Source of the DNA: Rhea pennata
Lineage: Eukaryota > Chordata > Aves > Rheiformes > Rheidae
Length of the DNA: 64,000 nt
Assembly (NCBI RefSeq): GCF_028389875.1
Contig: NC_084665.1
Span: 620,001 to 684,000 of the forward strand
Reading direction: 5' to 3'
The notes under the pieces were generated by a model. The model had not been told where the DNA came from. It saw only the letters and a list, made by a program, of their open reading frames with translations, and made no database searches. Positions 1 to 12,017 of the stretch are shown in pieces. Made by a program: the position numbers and the translations under genes. Position 1 is the stretch's first letter; each line of letters starts with the position of its first letter.

Positions 1-3000
1 TGGAGGCATCCTTCTGCCTCCCATCCTCCTCTTGCTATGCGGAAGTGCTTGCCAAGAAAGCCTTTTCCTCTCAGGGACCAGCTGAAGACATGGATGGAAG
101 TTACACCATACTTGATGGATGTTGCTATTTAAGAACCTCCAAGAAAGGACATCAATTTCTTTCCCAAATAATCTATTCCACTCTTTTCCTATCCTCATCC
201 TTGAAAACTTTTCTAACCCCAAACACTGATATGCTAAGACTAACACAGCTTATGATCAGCTAGCATGAATACAAAGAATACACCATATCTTTTGCAGCGC
301 AACCTCACATGTATTTGGAAGTGATTATGAGCTCTCAAGTCTTCTCTTTCCTGAAGTAAGCAACCTTCCAATTCTGTCAGTCATCCCTTGAAGATCATGC
401 TTTCTAGATGAAATGAGCTTTTACCTTTACCTACGGTCCATATTTTCCCTATCCCTGTGACTGCAGATCAGTCCTCAGCATAACACAAACTGCAGGCAAC
501 CTGCCTCTCAAGGCAACCTGCAGGACTGGGAGCAAGAATCAAGATGAGTAGTGAAAAACAAAGCTAGGTCTCTGCCAGACTCTTTTCAGCACACAATAAA
601 TTGGAATTAAAAACTCCCCATAAACACTGAGTTGTCACACAGAGAGCTGCTCCAAGAAGCCTGATGACTCTGCACTATCTTTTCCAAGGAAGTGCACTGG
701 CTTTGAGCAACATTCCCTCTTGGTCACTGATACAACCAAACCTAGCCCTGACTCATCTCCAGCCAACAAGGTGAGATGGGGAAGGAGCTAGTTATTGGGG
801 CACAGTTGCACAGCTGACATCCACTGGTCTGTGGCTCTATAAGTAAAGTATTTCTTTAAATATCATGTAACTAATACTTTTTTGAGCTATGGACCTTAGG
901 AACTCCTAGAAGACAGTTCCTTTGCTGAAGTGGCTCTAAACACGAATAAGAGAGGCTAAATCTAATGATATGTGACTGTTTGGACATCTAGCGACACATG
1001 ATCCCTAACCTTCAGTTCCTTGAGATTTCTGTCAGGCATGGGGCACTGCAGTAAAGGGGGGACAGTCTGGCTAAATCTCATCTATCCCCTGCTTTCAGCA
1101 GCAAGGCAGAGGAGTTTGCAATACAGCACATTTTAGTAAATAACAGACAGTTATGTCCAAGTGCCTAAACAAAAAGTAAATTGAGAGCAGTCACCAGAAA
1201 AGTTCATTCAGCCTCTGCTGGAGCAGGGAGTTACTGCTAATAGTTTGCAGGTTCATCTGCCCCAAGATGCCACACAAGTGGCAAAAAAGGCAAAAGAACT
1301 GCTCCTTGGTTGATGTCTCACAGGCTCCAGGTGACGCAGGGCTTCCCCAGGCTCTCAGCATGGTAAGGGCAGGGAGGCAGAAGGAAGGCAGAACAGCCAG
1401 CTGACAAAACACTCACCCATAAAAACAGGAAAACAGTAATTTTTCAAATGCACTGTAGCATTCATACTGCTTACCCAGGACTAATTTTTCAATTATCATT
1501 TTCACATATAAGATATTTAATGAACTAAACCAATTATCTATGTTTTCCTGCAACTGTGGAAGACTGGTCTCCTCTACAAAGCAGAGATGGCATGGGAAGA
1601 AATATGTGTGGATGAAAGAGTTAGGTGAGAGTTGGGACAGGAGTTGTACATTGGTAGGGAGCAGATGAAAAAGGTTAGAATTAGAAATCCAAGGGAGTTA
1701 ATGTTTCAACCCAATAATTAAACAGAAAAAAGTATCAGCAGTGGTTACAAGCCAACATTGGTATAAATCTAAACATACTGTCTGTGCCAACACTGCTCTT
1801 AGAAGCATAGGTTACAGAAGCAAGCCAAAGTGCCTCGTTCTTTTATAGGACTACTAACAGCAAGGATATGCTTCAGACAAACCCTATGTAGTCCTGCTAC
1901 CCTATCAGCAAGACTATCCAAAACCATCAGAGTATGACTGCATTGCTACCACCAGATTTCTACCTACTTTTGTCTGATTTGACAGCCCAAAATATTCTGC
2001 TTTTCAAAAGAAGTCTGAAAGAAAGGAACAAAACTCATCTAACTATTACAAGAAAAGAAAAAAGGCAACTGGAGCAAACACCACAGAGTGTGGCCTTTAA
2101 GATGAGCACCTGAATGTACTGGGGACAGAGGGTCCCTCAGGTTAGCCTTCACAGAGCTTTTTTTCCATGTTGGCAAGTATTTCCTCACCTTCAGACTGGT
2201 GTGAGGGATGGGAGCTCTCTGGTGGCAAAATATGAACTTGCAAATATGGATTTTCAGTGGCCCCACTGCTTTACCCTGCTCATGTGAAAGGCACAAGAGC
2301 TTAACCAAAAGCCAGACCTGTGCTGCCCTCTCCTAAAGCAGGACCAAAGCACTTCCCTCATGAGTAGTCAGACCTCAACACTGGACAAGAAGCTTTTCAG
2401 GGCAGGAGTGCCCATTTCTGAGCATTGCACTACTCCTAGTTTGCAGCCCGCTCCTCACAGCTCAGTAGACCCTTTCTCTACCCCACGCACACAAGCACTA
2501 TTGGGACACATGCTCATGGGCCAGGAGATATCTGCAGTAGGTTATATGACACAAGCAACAGCATATAGTTCAGATGAATGTTTCTAGAGGAGGCTGCTGT
2601 GGCTCCAGTTCAAGAAAAAGGGGGACAATATTGTTCCAGGAAACCAAGAAATCACTAGTCAGAGAACAGGAAAGCTGATGGCATGTCTCATGGGAAGCCA
2701 ACAGCAAAATAAATAAGAAGTGAGAGAAACTAGTCTGCTCAGAGGGACACCAGCAGCTGTGTAACTTGCCAGCTCAGTGTCCGGAGGGGGGAAAAAAAAG
2801 CATCAGTCATCACCATCCTGGTTTCACCAGTCCTCCAACAGGAGAATATGGATATGAAGCAGTTTTTGGACTGCTATGATTTTCACAAAAGAGACTTCTG
2901 CTTTTTTTTTTTCTGATTTTTGCCGCTATCTTCCTAGGGAATGGTCAAACTCAAGTGGCCAGTTGGTCCTGAAATGCTGGGGTCTCAGCAGCTCTGGAGG

Positions 3001-5280
3001 TGCCAAAGCATCCCAGCTCATACAGATGGCTCACATGCAAGGCTCACTTTAAGGCCCACCTTGGCAGCTGGTTCACAGCTCTGCACCACTACTCCTCCTT
3101 GCTCAAGATCAGCACATCCATAATCCAGACACACAGGTCTGGCACATGGGAGCAGCAGGCTCACATATCTGTTGACCCTGCAACAGTCCTGAAAGCTTAG
3201 ATTGCAAGTGTCATGCTGCAAGTCCTTTCTGGCCTGTCCTCTGAGCCTGAAGTCCCAGCACACAGCTGAATGATGCCTATGCAACTTCTGACAGCTGTCC
3301 CCAACTCCTGGCCCAGGACAGAAGTTTCTTGCCCCGCTGCCCTTCTGCAAGATGTAGCAAATGCTAGCAGCCTTCACAGGTTCACATGGTACCTAGCCAA
3401 ATTCAGGAAGCAAGAAATGCACTGAAGGTTATTCAAACTAGACGCATTATGTTTAGCTCAAGATATTCCTCCCTGCATGCTGAAGCCTGGCAGACTATCT
3501 AGCAGATGTCTTATTGCCCGTCTGCTGTCTTCTTCTGTCCTTTCCTAGGGATCTGCTCTCAGGAACATGATATTAGGCTAGACGGACCTCTGATTTGATC
3601 AACTACTGCTTTAATGTGAGTGGAGCTATCATACCTCAGGACCTAACAGACCCTGTCCCAGGGCAATTCCCTCTGCAGCTCCGTAACACTCCCTCCCAGT
3701 ATATGAACAACACGGAGATGGCCAAGTTTGTTAGCTTAAGCTCCACTGCAAGCAGTGGTCTCAACAGCTGGGAGGAAACAAGTACATGGGGTAGGTAGGG
3801 TAAGTCACAAATAGGGTTAAAGCTACAGAAGACAAGCTGGGCTGCAAGAAAAAAAGTTGCGAACTACCATGCTCTACCTAGTGGCAAAAATCTGCACTGC
3901 TCTTCTGCAGATATGCAGAAAAATTCCTTTCATGCCACAAGATGGTGCCCTGCCTTCTTTCTCTAGCAGAAAGCTTGCCTGGGAGCAGAAAAAGGCCAGG
4001 CCCTACAGCAGGCCCTACACCCTCTGCTCTCCTGCTCCATGCTGGGATTTGATACACTGCCATCAAAATGGCATTGAGAGAAACACAGCAGGCTTGCTTT
4101 GCCCCAGGACCCTGGCCTCTCCAGCTGGTGATCCCAAAACTGCAGGCCATTTCCACCCCGAACAGGCATGAGGCTGACTTTGAATCTGGGACCAAGAGGT
4201 TTGGGAACTAGCGGAGGAGGGTAAAACAACCACCTGCTGAGGCATGAGACTCATGGGCCTGAAACAAGTCAGAAATATCTTCTGGGGTATTGCGAGAGTG
4301 AAGGACTGTCTCTCAGACAAAAGATTTCTGGGACGGGGGATTTGACAGGGGAAAACAGTCCAAGAATTGTGTTTTGATTACATTCAGTCACATGAATTAG
4401 GAGAAACTGCAGGACCCTAGGGAAAGATCGCAGGGTGAGTTGCAGAAGAGAGTGTTGCTCTGGCAGGCCAGATCCAGTCCATGTACCACTGTAACCTGTG
4501 CTTTCCGGTCTCTTTCTGAAATGCAGTCACAGTTGTGCTTCTTGCCAGCTACCTCCAGCAGTTTTGCTTATTGGGTGGCTATCCACCAAGAGATCTCTGT
4601 TGCACTACTCTGGCAACACAACAGCTTGGAAATACACTGTTGGTTCCTGAAGACTAGAAACGCACAAGATAACCAAACCAGTTTGTCACATCAGTCCATC
4701 TGGCCTTTCTCCAACCAACATGCCAGAGGAGAATGGCACACCAAGTATATGCCACTATCACAGATCCAGGCTCAGATCCCAGTGCCAAAAGATAGCACTG
4801 GGAAAGGGATGGCACACTAGCACTACTGCATTTGTCAGTGGAGTAACATCACAGGAAGCTTCCCCATGGCCACTTTCTTGGACAAAACCAACCACAACAG
4901 GAGTAAATAGCCCGTGCTGAGCCAACTCTCAGCTCAGATGGCTAGCAGAGCAATAGCCACCAAGCCACCTTTGACCTATGCATAAAGATCACATCCTGCT
5001 GACTGATCACACACACAACAGATACAAAAGGGGTCAAGGACAGAGTCAGAGCTTCCTACCTGAGGATGTCTGTGGCTGCAATCTGCCTGCACTCTTGCAG
5101 GAAACACAGCTAGACCCTCTTCTTTTCCAGTCTCCATCTCTGCAACTTCCTTCTACTCATCTGACAAAAATCATCTTCCCTGGCATAGTCCATGTGGTAG
5201 AGGTAGTAGGAGTGCTATCTGTCTATGTATGAGGTAGGTTCATCAGGAAAGCAACATCCTGTTTTAGACTACCTGGTACA

Positions 5281-5305
5281 TTGGGGGGAGGGGGGGAAGG
5301 GGGGC
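5281..5305 (+). repeat. G-rich tract, potential G-quadruplex
   Basis: Three runs of six to seven G separated by single A or AA, plus a further G run. It matches the pattern of four or more G tracts with short loops on the + strand. No gene context explains it. Confidence 0.5.
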
Positions 5306-5799
5306 ACAATCTGGCTTGTTTTTTCTCCCTAGCATCCATCCAGAATTCTGCTGGCACAGCCAGCTCTCATAGCCCTTTGGTTTGATTACATTTCCTCTTT
5401 CCTTGCAGACTTATCTAGTCCCAGGCTGCAGGCACAAGCCTTGTCCTACTGCCCCCTGCCCTGTTGCGCTTGACAGGTATCAGTGGTGGTGTGCAGATTG
5501 TGGCTTCTCACCAGTGGCACAACAGCAGGCCTCTGCTTGGGAAAGGGGTGCTTACCCCTCCAAACCTGCCTTTGCACCACAGGCCTCCCATAACCACCTT
5601 ATATTCTCAGAGCAGCATCACATGCCTAACCCTCATAAAACAAACGTATTCCCAGAAATTTATATTCGGTGTTCATTCGTTATCTTTGGACAGATTTGAA
5701 AGAGACTTCCATTACCTCTAGCAAATTTTCCCTAAGACCTTCCTAGCTTTCAGGCTGCTGGTGATGAACATAACAACCCATCATTCTAATATGGTCTTG

Positions 5800-5940
5800 T
5801 TGTTTTATTTTTCATCACCTCATGTGTTTTTTATCTTACGGTTAGACTGTAAGAAGATTACGGTGAGGATTTTTGCAGTCTATGCCTGTACAGCCCCTTG
5901 CACAACTGGTTATGTGATAGGGTTAATTCATCTATCACCT
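5800..5940 (+). mobile_element. Ancient L2-like LINE 3'-end relic
   Basis: Around 5841 the text reads TTAGACTGTAAG, and about 45 bases later TGTACAGCCCCTTGCACAA. These are the two hallmark blocks of L2-type 3' ends (AGACTGTAAGCTCC... and TGTACAGCGCCTGGCACA...). The stretch between them is diverged. The assignment rests on remembered consensus motifs, so family and boundaries are uncertain. Confidence 0.5.
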
Positions 5941-7380
5941 GATCTTACTTTTAGAAGGCTTCCTTATAATAAACTCCTAATTTTATCCACTCTGGTAACA
6001 AGAGCCAAGTTGCCCTCCACTCCTCAGAGTTAAACCTGAACAGGTTCAACAAGCGGTCTCAGCATCTGACACAGACAGGCCTGGAGTTCCTAACCCAGAA
6101 ACAGCTACTATGCTGAAGCAATGCACCACCGAGAGGTTTCTTCACTGTCCTGAAATGCTAACTGGAAACGCTATCATAACAAATAACCTGCTACAACAAC
6201 CTCCTGTCTGGGTCACAGTGTGAGAGAAGTGGGGGTTAATTTAGTCAGGAAAAAAAAATCACAGCATTGCAGATAGATCTCAGCAGCAACCACCTCCACA
6301 CCTGGAACAAAGCCCACATCAGCCACAAGTGCTTATTCCCTAAGAAATTCTTGCAGCCATAGAGCATTTTCCATAGTAACATTGCATCTTACATGCCCAG
6401 AGAAGAGATGGCCTAAAGGTTAGGGTATCACCCTGTAATGGCAGTGAACACTCCAGACTTACCCTTACCGCAGATTTCCTGCCCAGGGCTGGAGTCATGT
6501 AACCTCCCAGTGCTCAGCCCTCCCCCTTCATAAAGGGGGTTGAAAACACAGCCCTGTCTTACAGAAGAGCCCAGGAGCGTAACTGCACTAAACATTGCAA
6601 AGAATTCAGATAATACAGCGAGAGATACTGTTTGAAGCTCTACTCACTGGTTAAGAGATGTTCAAGGCCTTAGTATGCTCAACATAACTTTCCTTCTTGT
6701 AAGGAGGGGCATTTAAGATGCAACTCACTTGTACGCAGGGAAGCCAACACATCATTTTTAATATTTTGTTGCCTATTCTGAGGATTTAAGTGAGAGTTGA
6801 GTGGTGGTGAGCCCTTCAGCTGATTCTGCAACAGGATGCATTCCATTCTTATCATACAAAGCAGTTAGGGCAGGCCTCACTCCAGTGGCAACAACAGCAA
6901 AAATCTCAGAGAGCAGCTTGATCAACTTCTTGTGTTTCTAACTTAACATAGGGTTGCTCCATTCCTGAATTGCCTTCGCTTCCTTTGTCCTTCAACTGGT
7001 AAAAAATGTCTCAGGAGTAATCAAGCACCATGCAACCTTCCCCATCACACTCAATCCACAATAATTCTGATGAGGTTGATAAAGTTAAGTCAGGATTTAC
7101 CTAAGCAGGGTAAGATTTTGGTCCAGCTTGTTATAGCTTTGTTATAGCTTGCAGAGTTTTTACCATATGGAAATTAAAAGAACTGCAACCTGCAGCAACT
7201 GTGGAGGTCAAGAACAAATTAAAAAGAACATTAGTTCCAACATTTATCTCTAGCAATTTAGGAGACGCTTTTCATTACTGTAAAAATAGCTTTTATTTCT
7301 AAGCAACATTCAGCTCTGAACTCTCCTAGATCACAAATTACATTACAGAAAAGGCAGTAAGCATATAGAAAGGGCAGTTC

Positions 7381-7505
7381 ACATTTCACAACTGGGAAAC
7401 TAAGGCAAGGAGGTAAAACAGCTTGCCCAGCATCACCCCAGAGGCCAGAGCAGAAGATCTGGAAGAGAGTCAGGACTCTCTGTTCCCATACACTGTTTGC
7501 TAAGC
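7381..7505 (-). mobile_element. MIR-like (CORE-SINE) relic
   Basis: Read on the - strand this contains GGGCAAGCTGTTTTACCTCC followed by TTGCCTTAGTTTCCCAGTTG and TGAAATG. This corresponds to the MIR 3' half (GGGCAAGTCACTTAACCTC, TGCCTCAGTTTCC, TGTAAAATG). The tRNA-derived half is more diverged. It is an ancient amniote SINE that cannot move and does not overlap an exon. Confidence 0.65.
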
Positions 7506-7955
7506 CACACCACCTCCTCAGAAAAGGAACAGACCATCACAGCAGTTTGGGGAAATTGCTTTTCCGTTAATTTGCCTGCAAATTTTGATTCTAGTTCATG
7601 GACCAAGTTAAAAGTTGCAGCAATGCACAGCTTCTCATCACTGCGTTTCTGTCAGTGGAACAGTTACGGCTGCAAGGTTTACAGAGACTTTCTGTTCCTG
7701 TCTAAAATTATCTTTGCTGAGCCTTGCAACACTAAGTGCACAGAGCCAATATTCCATAAGCTCAAAGAAAAACAAACTACTGAATTTCAGGTACAGGAAG
7801 CTAGTTAGGTTACAGTAGCATCCATCCCTCACGACCTAAGCTCAAGAATCCCCACAGTGTCAGACCTCACACAACAGGATGTGACTTGTTTCTTCACTGC
7901 ATTAGAAAACACAGACAGCAAGGCCTGATCCTGTCATTTGGGTGCTCCACAGCTT

Positions 7956-7971
7956 GGGGGGGGGGGGGGGG
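7956..7971 (+). repeat. Poly-G run (16 G)
   Basis: Uninterrupted run of 16 G in non-coding DNA upstream of DSTN. Homopolymer G of this length is prone to sequencing-length error and to quadruplex formation. Confidence 0.8.
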
Positions 7972-10900
7972 AGAGTATCAAACCAAAGACGAGTCTTCGT
8001 GCTCCCTGTTCTTGTAAGAGTGGTGAACCGTGAGATGTCAGTGAAAGCGTATGAAAAGAGAGCAGGTGGATACAGACAGATGGGCGAAGCGCTGAGCTAA
8101 TGGAGGAGACAACAGCAATTAGCATAAGCAGCAGCAGTCTCAGCTCACCAGCAGCTTTGCCAATTGTCTGCCTCCCTGATTTCCAACAGCAAACAAGCAA
8201 TTTACCTAGAAGCACAGTCCATAGCTGAAACTGCTCTTAAGAACTGAAAGTATTGGGAAAAAAAAATGATTTCCACAGTACAAAAGCAAGGCTTGCAGGG
8301 CTGTCATGCAGAAATTTGCCTAAGAAAGGCATGGAACAGGCAGCTCAAAACAGCCACCAAACACTTTAGAGCGAAAGGCTAAAAAAGGAAGGTTTTACAG
8401 GAGGAAATGAGTCAGTAGCTTGGAGGACAGGAGGGGGAGTTCACATAGCTGAGGCATATAAAGTAAGCAAGAAGTTGCCATCTGAAACACTAGGAAGTCA
8501 GTGAGATGGATGTATTCATCTTTGACTAATCGCTATTAACGCAGGGTCTCTTTCAGAAGCAGGAATCCACAGGGGACTTTTTATTTAGGCCATGCTGGGT
8601 TTGGAAATGGTCCTTCATTGAAGAGAAGCTCAATGGCTAGCATTCATGCCAGTGCTTCACGCTGGAGTCAGAGCGGTCACCATTGGCTCTAGAATCTCTC
8701 AGGCTCACTTGTGGCCAGAGGGAGGATTTTGTGGAGGAAAGTTTCAGATTGTGATAGCTGTTTACCTTAAGAGAGAATGGGAAAGTTAGAGGGGATTCAC
8801 ATTTTGAGATGGGTTTGTCCAAACATCCAGCTTGAGCTTTCAGCATAGATTATTCACAGCATTAACTTTGGAACAAAAGGACAGAGCTTACATAGTGTTT
8901 AAAAGCAGGAAACCTAGTCAAAAATGCCATTTTCATACTGCTGTAGCAATCTACTATGTTTATTTTTCCTTCGTAACTCTTAGTCTTTTTAACACCCTCA
9001 TACTGCATTTAAAACCTGGAAGTTAAGGGAGAAGCCTTAACTCCTGGGAGCCTTAATCATGCTCAGTCATACACCATCAGAACAGCTGGCCATAACTGGA
9101 TGCACATTAATGAAGCACTAAGCCACAAGAAGAATAGTACCAATGTGGCAATAAGCCACAACAGGGCACAACTTCCTCACCTCTACCTCAGGTCCCTGTC
9201 TCACGACAAGGACAGGACTGATGAGAAGGGAGCTATTAAAAATAAGCATCAAAATTCCCCCAGGCCCACCCCAAAACAGGGATTTTTCCCTCATTGGGAT
9301 GACAGATATTCAGCTGCCTTAGAGGATGCAGCTGCAAGTCCACCTATAAGGGGAACCACAGTGCTGCAAAAATTCTGGGGAATGGTTCATAGGCACACGA
9401 GAAACGAGCTATTCAGTCTGTGGAGAAGCATAGGCCTGGTAACAACAGACTCCTCTACCCTAAAAGCAGCACAGGATTTCCTTAGAATGGCGATTCCCAA
9501 ACTATGTCATATGTAGTGCTAATCCTCAGCAGGCAATGGCATGCAGTTCCCAGCACTTGTGGCGGTACCACACACACAAGTCTGTGAAGTCCTAAGATAC
9601 AGCAGACTGGTACCACCATAAGCCATGCACTTGCCAATACATCTCAGGATGCAAGTCCTGCCTTTAGCTTCTCCAAAACACTATGGTCACTATGTTTTTG
9701 CCTCTGTGGAGTAAGCTGTTTTGTTTTTTGAGGTACATAACATTTCAAAAAGCCATTGCAGTTCTCATGCCCTACCACACTGAGCCAACAGGCCAATTTC
9801 AACTCATTTTCCCATGTAAGTATACAAAATAGAACAGCCCCAGTCCTGTTCTCATGACCTAACATCATTCCTTCCCTCCCCTCCCCCCCCCCCCCAATGC
9901 CTTATTTCTGTATTCCTGTCACAGAAAAAACACTTTATTAAGTTTGGACCAATAATAGACACAATACCCACATCAACCAACACTAAAAAGCACAGCTGCC
10001 TTGGTGATCAGGTCCCAGTTATTCCATTCCCCAAACTGTAATGACGATCTGCTGTGACACTTGGCAAAGAGACCCTGACAGCCAAGTGAGCACCCTTATT
10101 TTCTCTCCCAGCCACACAGCACACACTCACTGTGGTTGAGTTGTAGCTTGCACCTTCTCCAGACTAGCAGTTACAGCAGACAAACAGGACCAGAGCAGTC
10201 TATCAGGAGACATGCATTTGTAGGACTGCAGTTTTTCTATTACAGAGGCATTTTACCTGACTTCTGTATGTTAAGAAACAATGTACCATGAATCAATTCT
10301 CATTATTATTTCCAAAGCAAATTACAGCTTTGGTCCACATGCAAGTCTTGCTACACTCTTTCCTGATATATTTAACCTAGAGAGGAACCACCTACCTTCT
10401 CCAACTTAAGTCTAAAATGATACCAGTAGACCAGCTAATTTCAACAGGAAACCTGATGCAAATGCTCTTACAAAAGCAAACCCTTGCTAGCACAAGCTAC
10501 CCAATAAAAGAGCCTACCAGAATAGGAATGCTTTTTCAATATACATATCTTCGATATAGATGATCTTCTAGCCACCCATATCTAATAGGAAGAGGCATTA
10601 CAAAACACCAGAAAAGGCCTTCTATGGGAGCATACAATAAATCACATTCGTAATCAGTCCACCACCACAGGTGAAGACTTTAAGGCAGGCATGACTCACA
10701 CCTTTAATGGCGTTTTAAGCTCAGCTGTAACTTGGAATGAAACCGCTGCCTCACATCCCAGCCCTGAAAACCTTTAGTCAAATGCTTTGCTTTCCTTACA
10801 AGCAGACACAGTGACTCCACAAGTACACTTGAAGCTGGAGGCGGAAGCTCTTTGCTTGCTAATTCACAACAACTCAAACCAGGAATACAGTCACAATCAG

Positions 10901-11307
10901 AATCCAGGAATGAAATTTAAGTGCTTACATATTTTTCAACATGAGCAGATGCTTTTACAACCAGATAGCGGTCTCATTACACAAAGCTTGGTCCACACTA
11001 CCCAGAAACGTTAGAAACTAGTACTTTCCTAGCATTTTAGATTTATCAGCGCTGCAATAAATATGGAACAGCAGCGCCCTTGAGCCCTGTGCCTCAGCAA
11101 CACCCTTTCCCCAGCGCTCAGCTTTGTCTGGAAGACAAGTCGCTCACTGTTCCGGCCACCTAAGAGGCCGCTCCGACTCGAGCGGAGCCCTCCCAGCGGA
11201 GGCTCCCGAGCACAAACGCGCAGCGCTCCTGCGGCACACAACAAAAGCGGCCGGCCGGAGCCAATCAGCAGCAGCTGACTGAGATCGCACCAAAGTAGGT
11301 ATTGGGG

Positions 11308-11333
11308 AAAAAAAAAAAAAAAAAAAAAAAAAA
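11308..11333 (+). repeat. Poly-A tract (26 A) at island edge
   Basis: Uninterrupted A26 immediately upstream of the GC-rich core. No retroposon body is recognisable on its 5' side, so it looks like a stand-alone dA:dT tract. Confidence 0.85.
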
Positions 11334-11668
11334 GCACAAAAGCAGGGGGGAGGAACCCACTTCCTCCTCACTCTCTCTTCTGATCCGCCTACATACACGC
11401 ACAGGCGCGCTCCCCTCCGGGCTGCCCTAACCCTTCCCATCGCCACGACCACGCTCGGCTGCCCGCAGCCCTTCCTGGCTGGCCCCAACTGCTTCCCCCG
11501 ACCTCTCCTGGCTGCCCCCAACGCGCCCTGAGTCCCCCAAGCCCCTTCCTCTCCCGACCGCTTCACGCTACCCGCACCTCCCCCCTCAACTGCCCTAACG
11601 GCCGCTGCCTCCCCCTCCCGACACACCTTGGGGCAGGTAGCCCCGCCCCGCCGCAGAGGGGGCCGACG

Positions 11669-11731
11669 CCATTGGCTGGCTGGCGCGTGGCCCCCGTCAA
11701 TCACGCGGCGGCCCCGGCCGTGATTGGGCGG
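11669..11731 (+). promoter_or_regulatory. DSTN: Cluster of CCAAT boxes with GC box
   Basis: CCATTGG at 11669-11675 is followed by an inverted repeat, CAATCACG at 11698-11705 and CGTGATTG at 11719-11726. The right arm overlaps ATTGGGCGGG, an inverted CCAAT fused to a GC box. NF-Y and Sp-family factors are the established binders of such sites; binding here is inference. Confidence 0.6.
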
Positions 11732-11818
11732 GCGCGCGGGCTCCCCTTCCCCCTACCCCCTCCCTGGCGCAGCGGGCACGCGGTCGTAGCGAAGGGGGAG
11801 GGGGGCTGCGGCCGGGGC

Positions 11819-11848
11819 GTTGCTACGCTGGGTTCCTGCCATAGCAAC
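11819..11848 (+). promoter_or_regulatory. DSTN: RFX-like split palindrome
   Basis: GTTGCTA at 11819-11825 and TAGCAAC at 11842-11848 are perfect 7-base inverted repeats. RFX X-boxes use GTTGCYA/TRGCAAC half-sites, normally 0-3 bases apart; here the spacing is 16. It lies about 170 bases upstream of the ATG and just upstream of the CRE-like site. Function is inferred. Confidence 0.4.
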
Positions 11849-11875
11849 CGCTTCCTCCTCCGGGCACGGCGGCCG

Positions 11876-11882
11876 TGACGTC
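11876..11882 (+). promoter_or_regulatory. DSTN: CRE-like site TGACGTC
   Basis: TGACGTC followed by G is seven of eight bases of the palindromic cAMP-response element. It sits near the probable DSTN transcription start, the usual position for functional CRE/ATF sites. Binding is not shown by sequence. Confidence 0.5.
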
Positions 11883-12014
11883 GGCAGCGTTTCCGCCCGG
11901 CTCGCGCTCTCGCCACTTCCCTTCCTGCTGCCGGAGCCCGCGCCGCGCCCAGCATCCGTGGGGAGCAGCTGCCGCCGCACCGCGCTCCGCCGCCAGCCGC
12001 GCCTCGCCGACGCC

Positions 12015-12017
12015 ATG
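12015..12017 (+). CDS. DSTN: DSTN exon 1 coding part (ATG only)
   Basis: The ATG sits in GACGCCATGG, a good Kozak context. The exon ends directly after it: the donor GTAGGG begins at 12018, so exon 1 contributes the 5' UTR and the initiator Met only. This is the known layout of vertebrate ADF/cofilin genes. The 5' UTR is GC-rich and probably starts near 11,900-11,960. Confidence 0.93.

Larger units (their letters stand above)
1..11100. other. Non-coding interval upstream of DSTN, no exon recognised
   Basis: Only short, compositionally ordinary ORFs are present, and none resembles a known protein. In human the lens gene BFSP1 lies head-to-head with DSTN, so this stretch may be BFSP1 intron or promoter-distal DNA. 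I looked for filensin-like N-terminal or rod-domain sequence among the translated ORFs and saw none. The interval holds an L2-like LINE tail near 5.8 kb, a MIR-like SINE near 7.4 kb, G-rich runs at 5281-5305 and 7956-7971, and a C13 run at 9883-9895. Confidence 0.6.

Noticed and set aside
9100-9516. 138-codon + strand ORF upstream of DSTN
   Set aside because: No recognised domain, no splice or promoter context, ordinary non-coding composition.
1-11100. Possible BFSP1 (filensin) 5' exon, expected next to DSTN by human synteny
   Set aside because: No ORF or short segment resembles the filensin head or coil 1; the gene may lie farther left or use an exon I cannot recognise.
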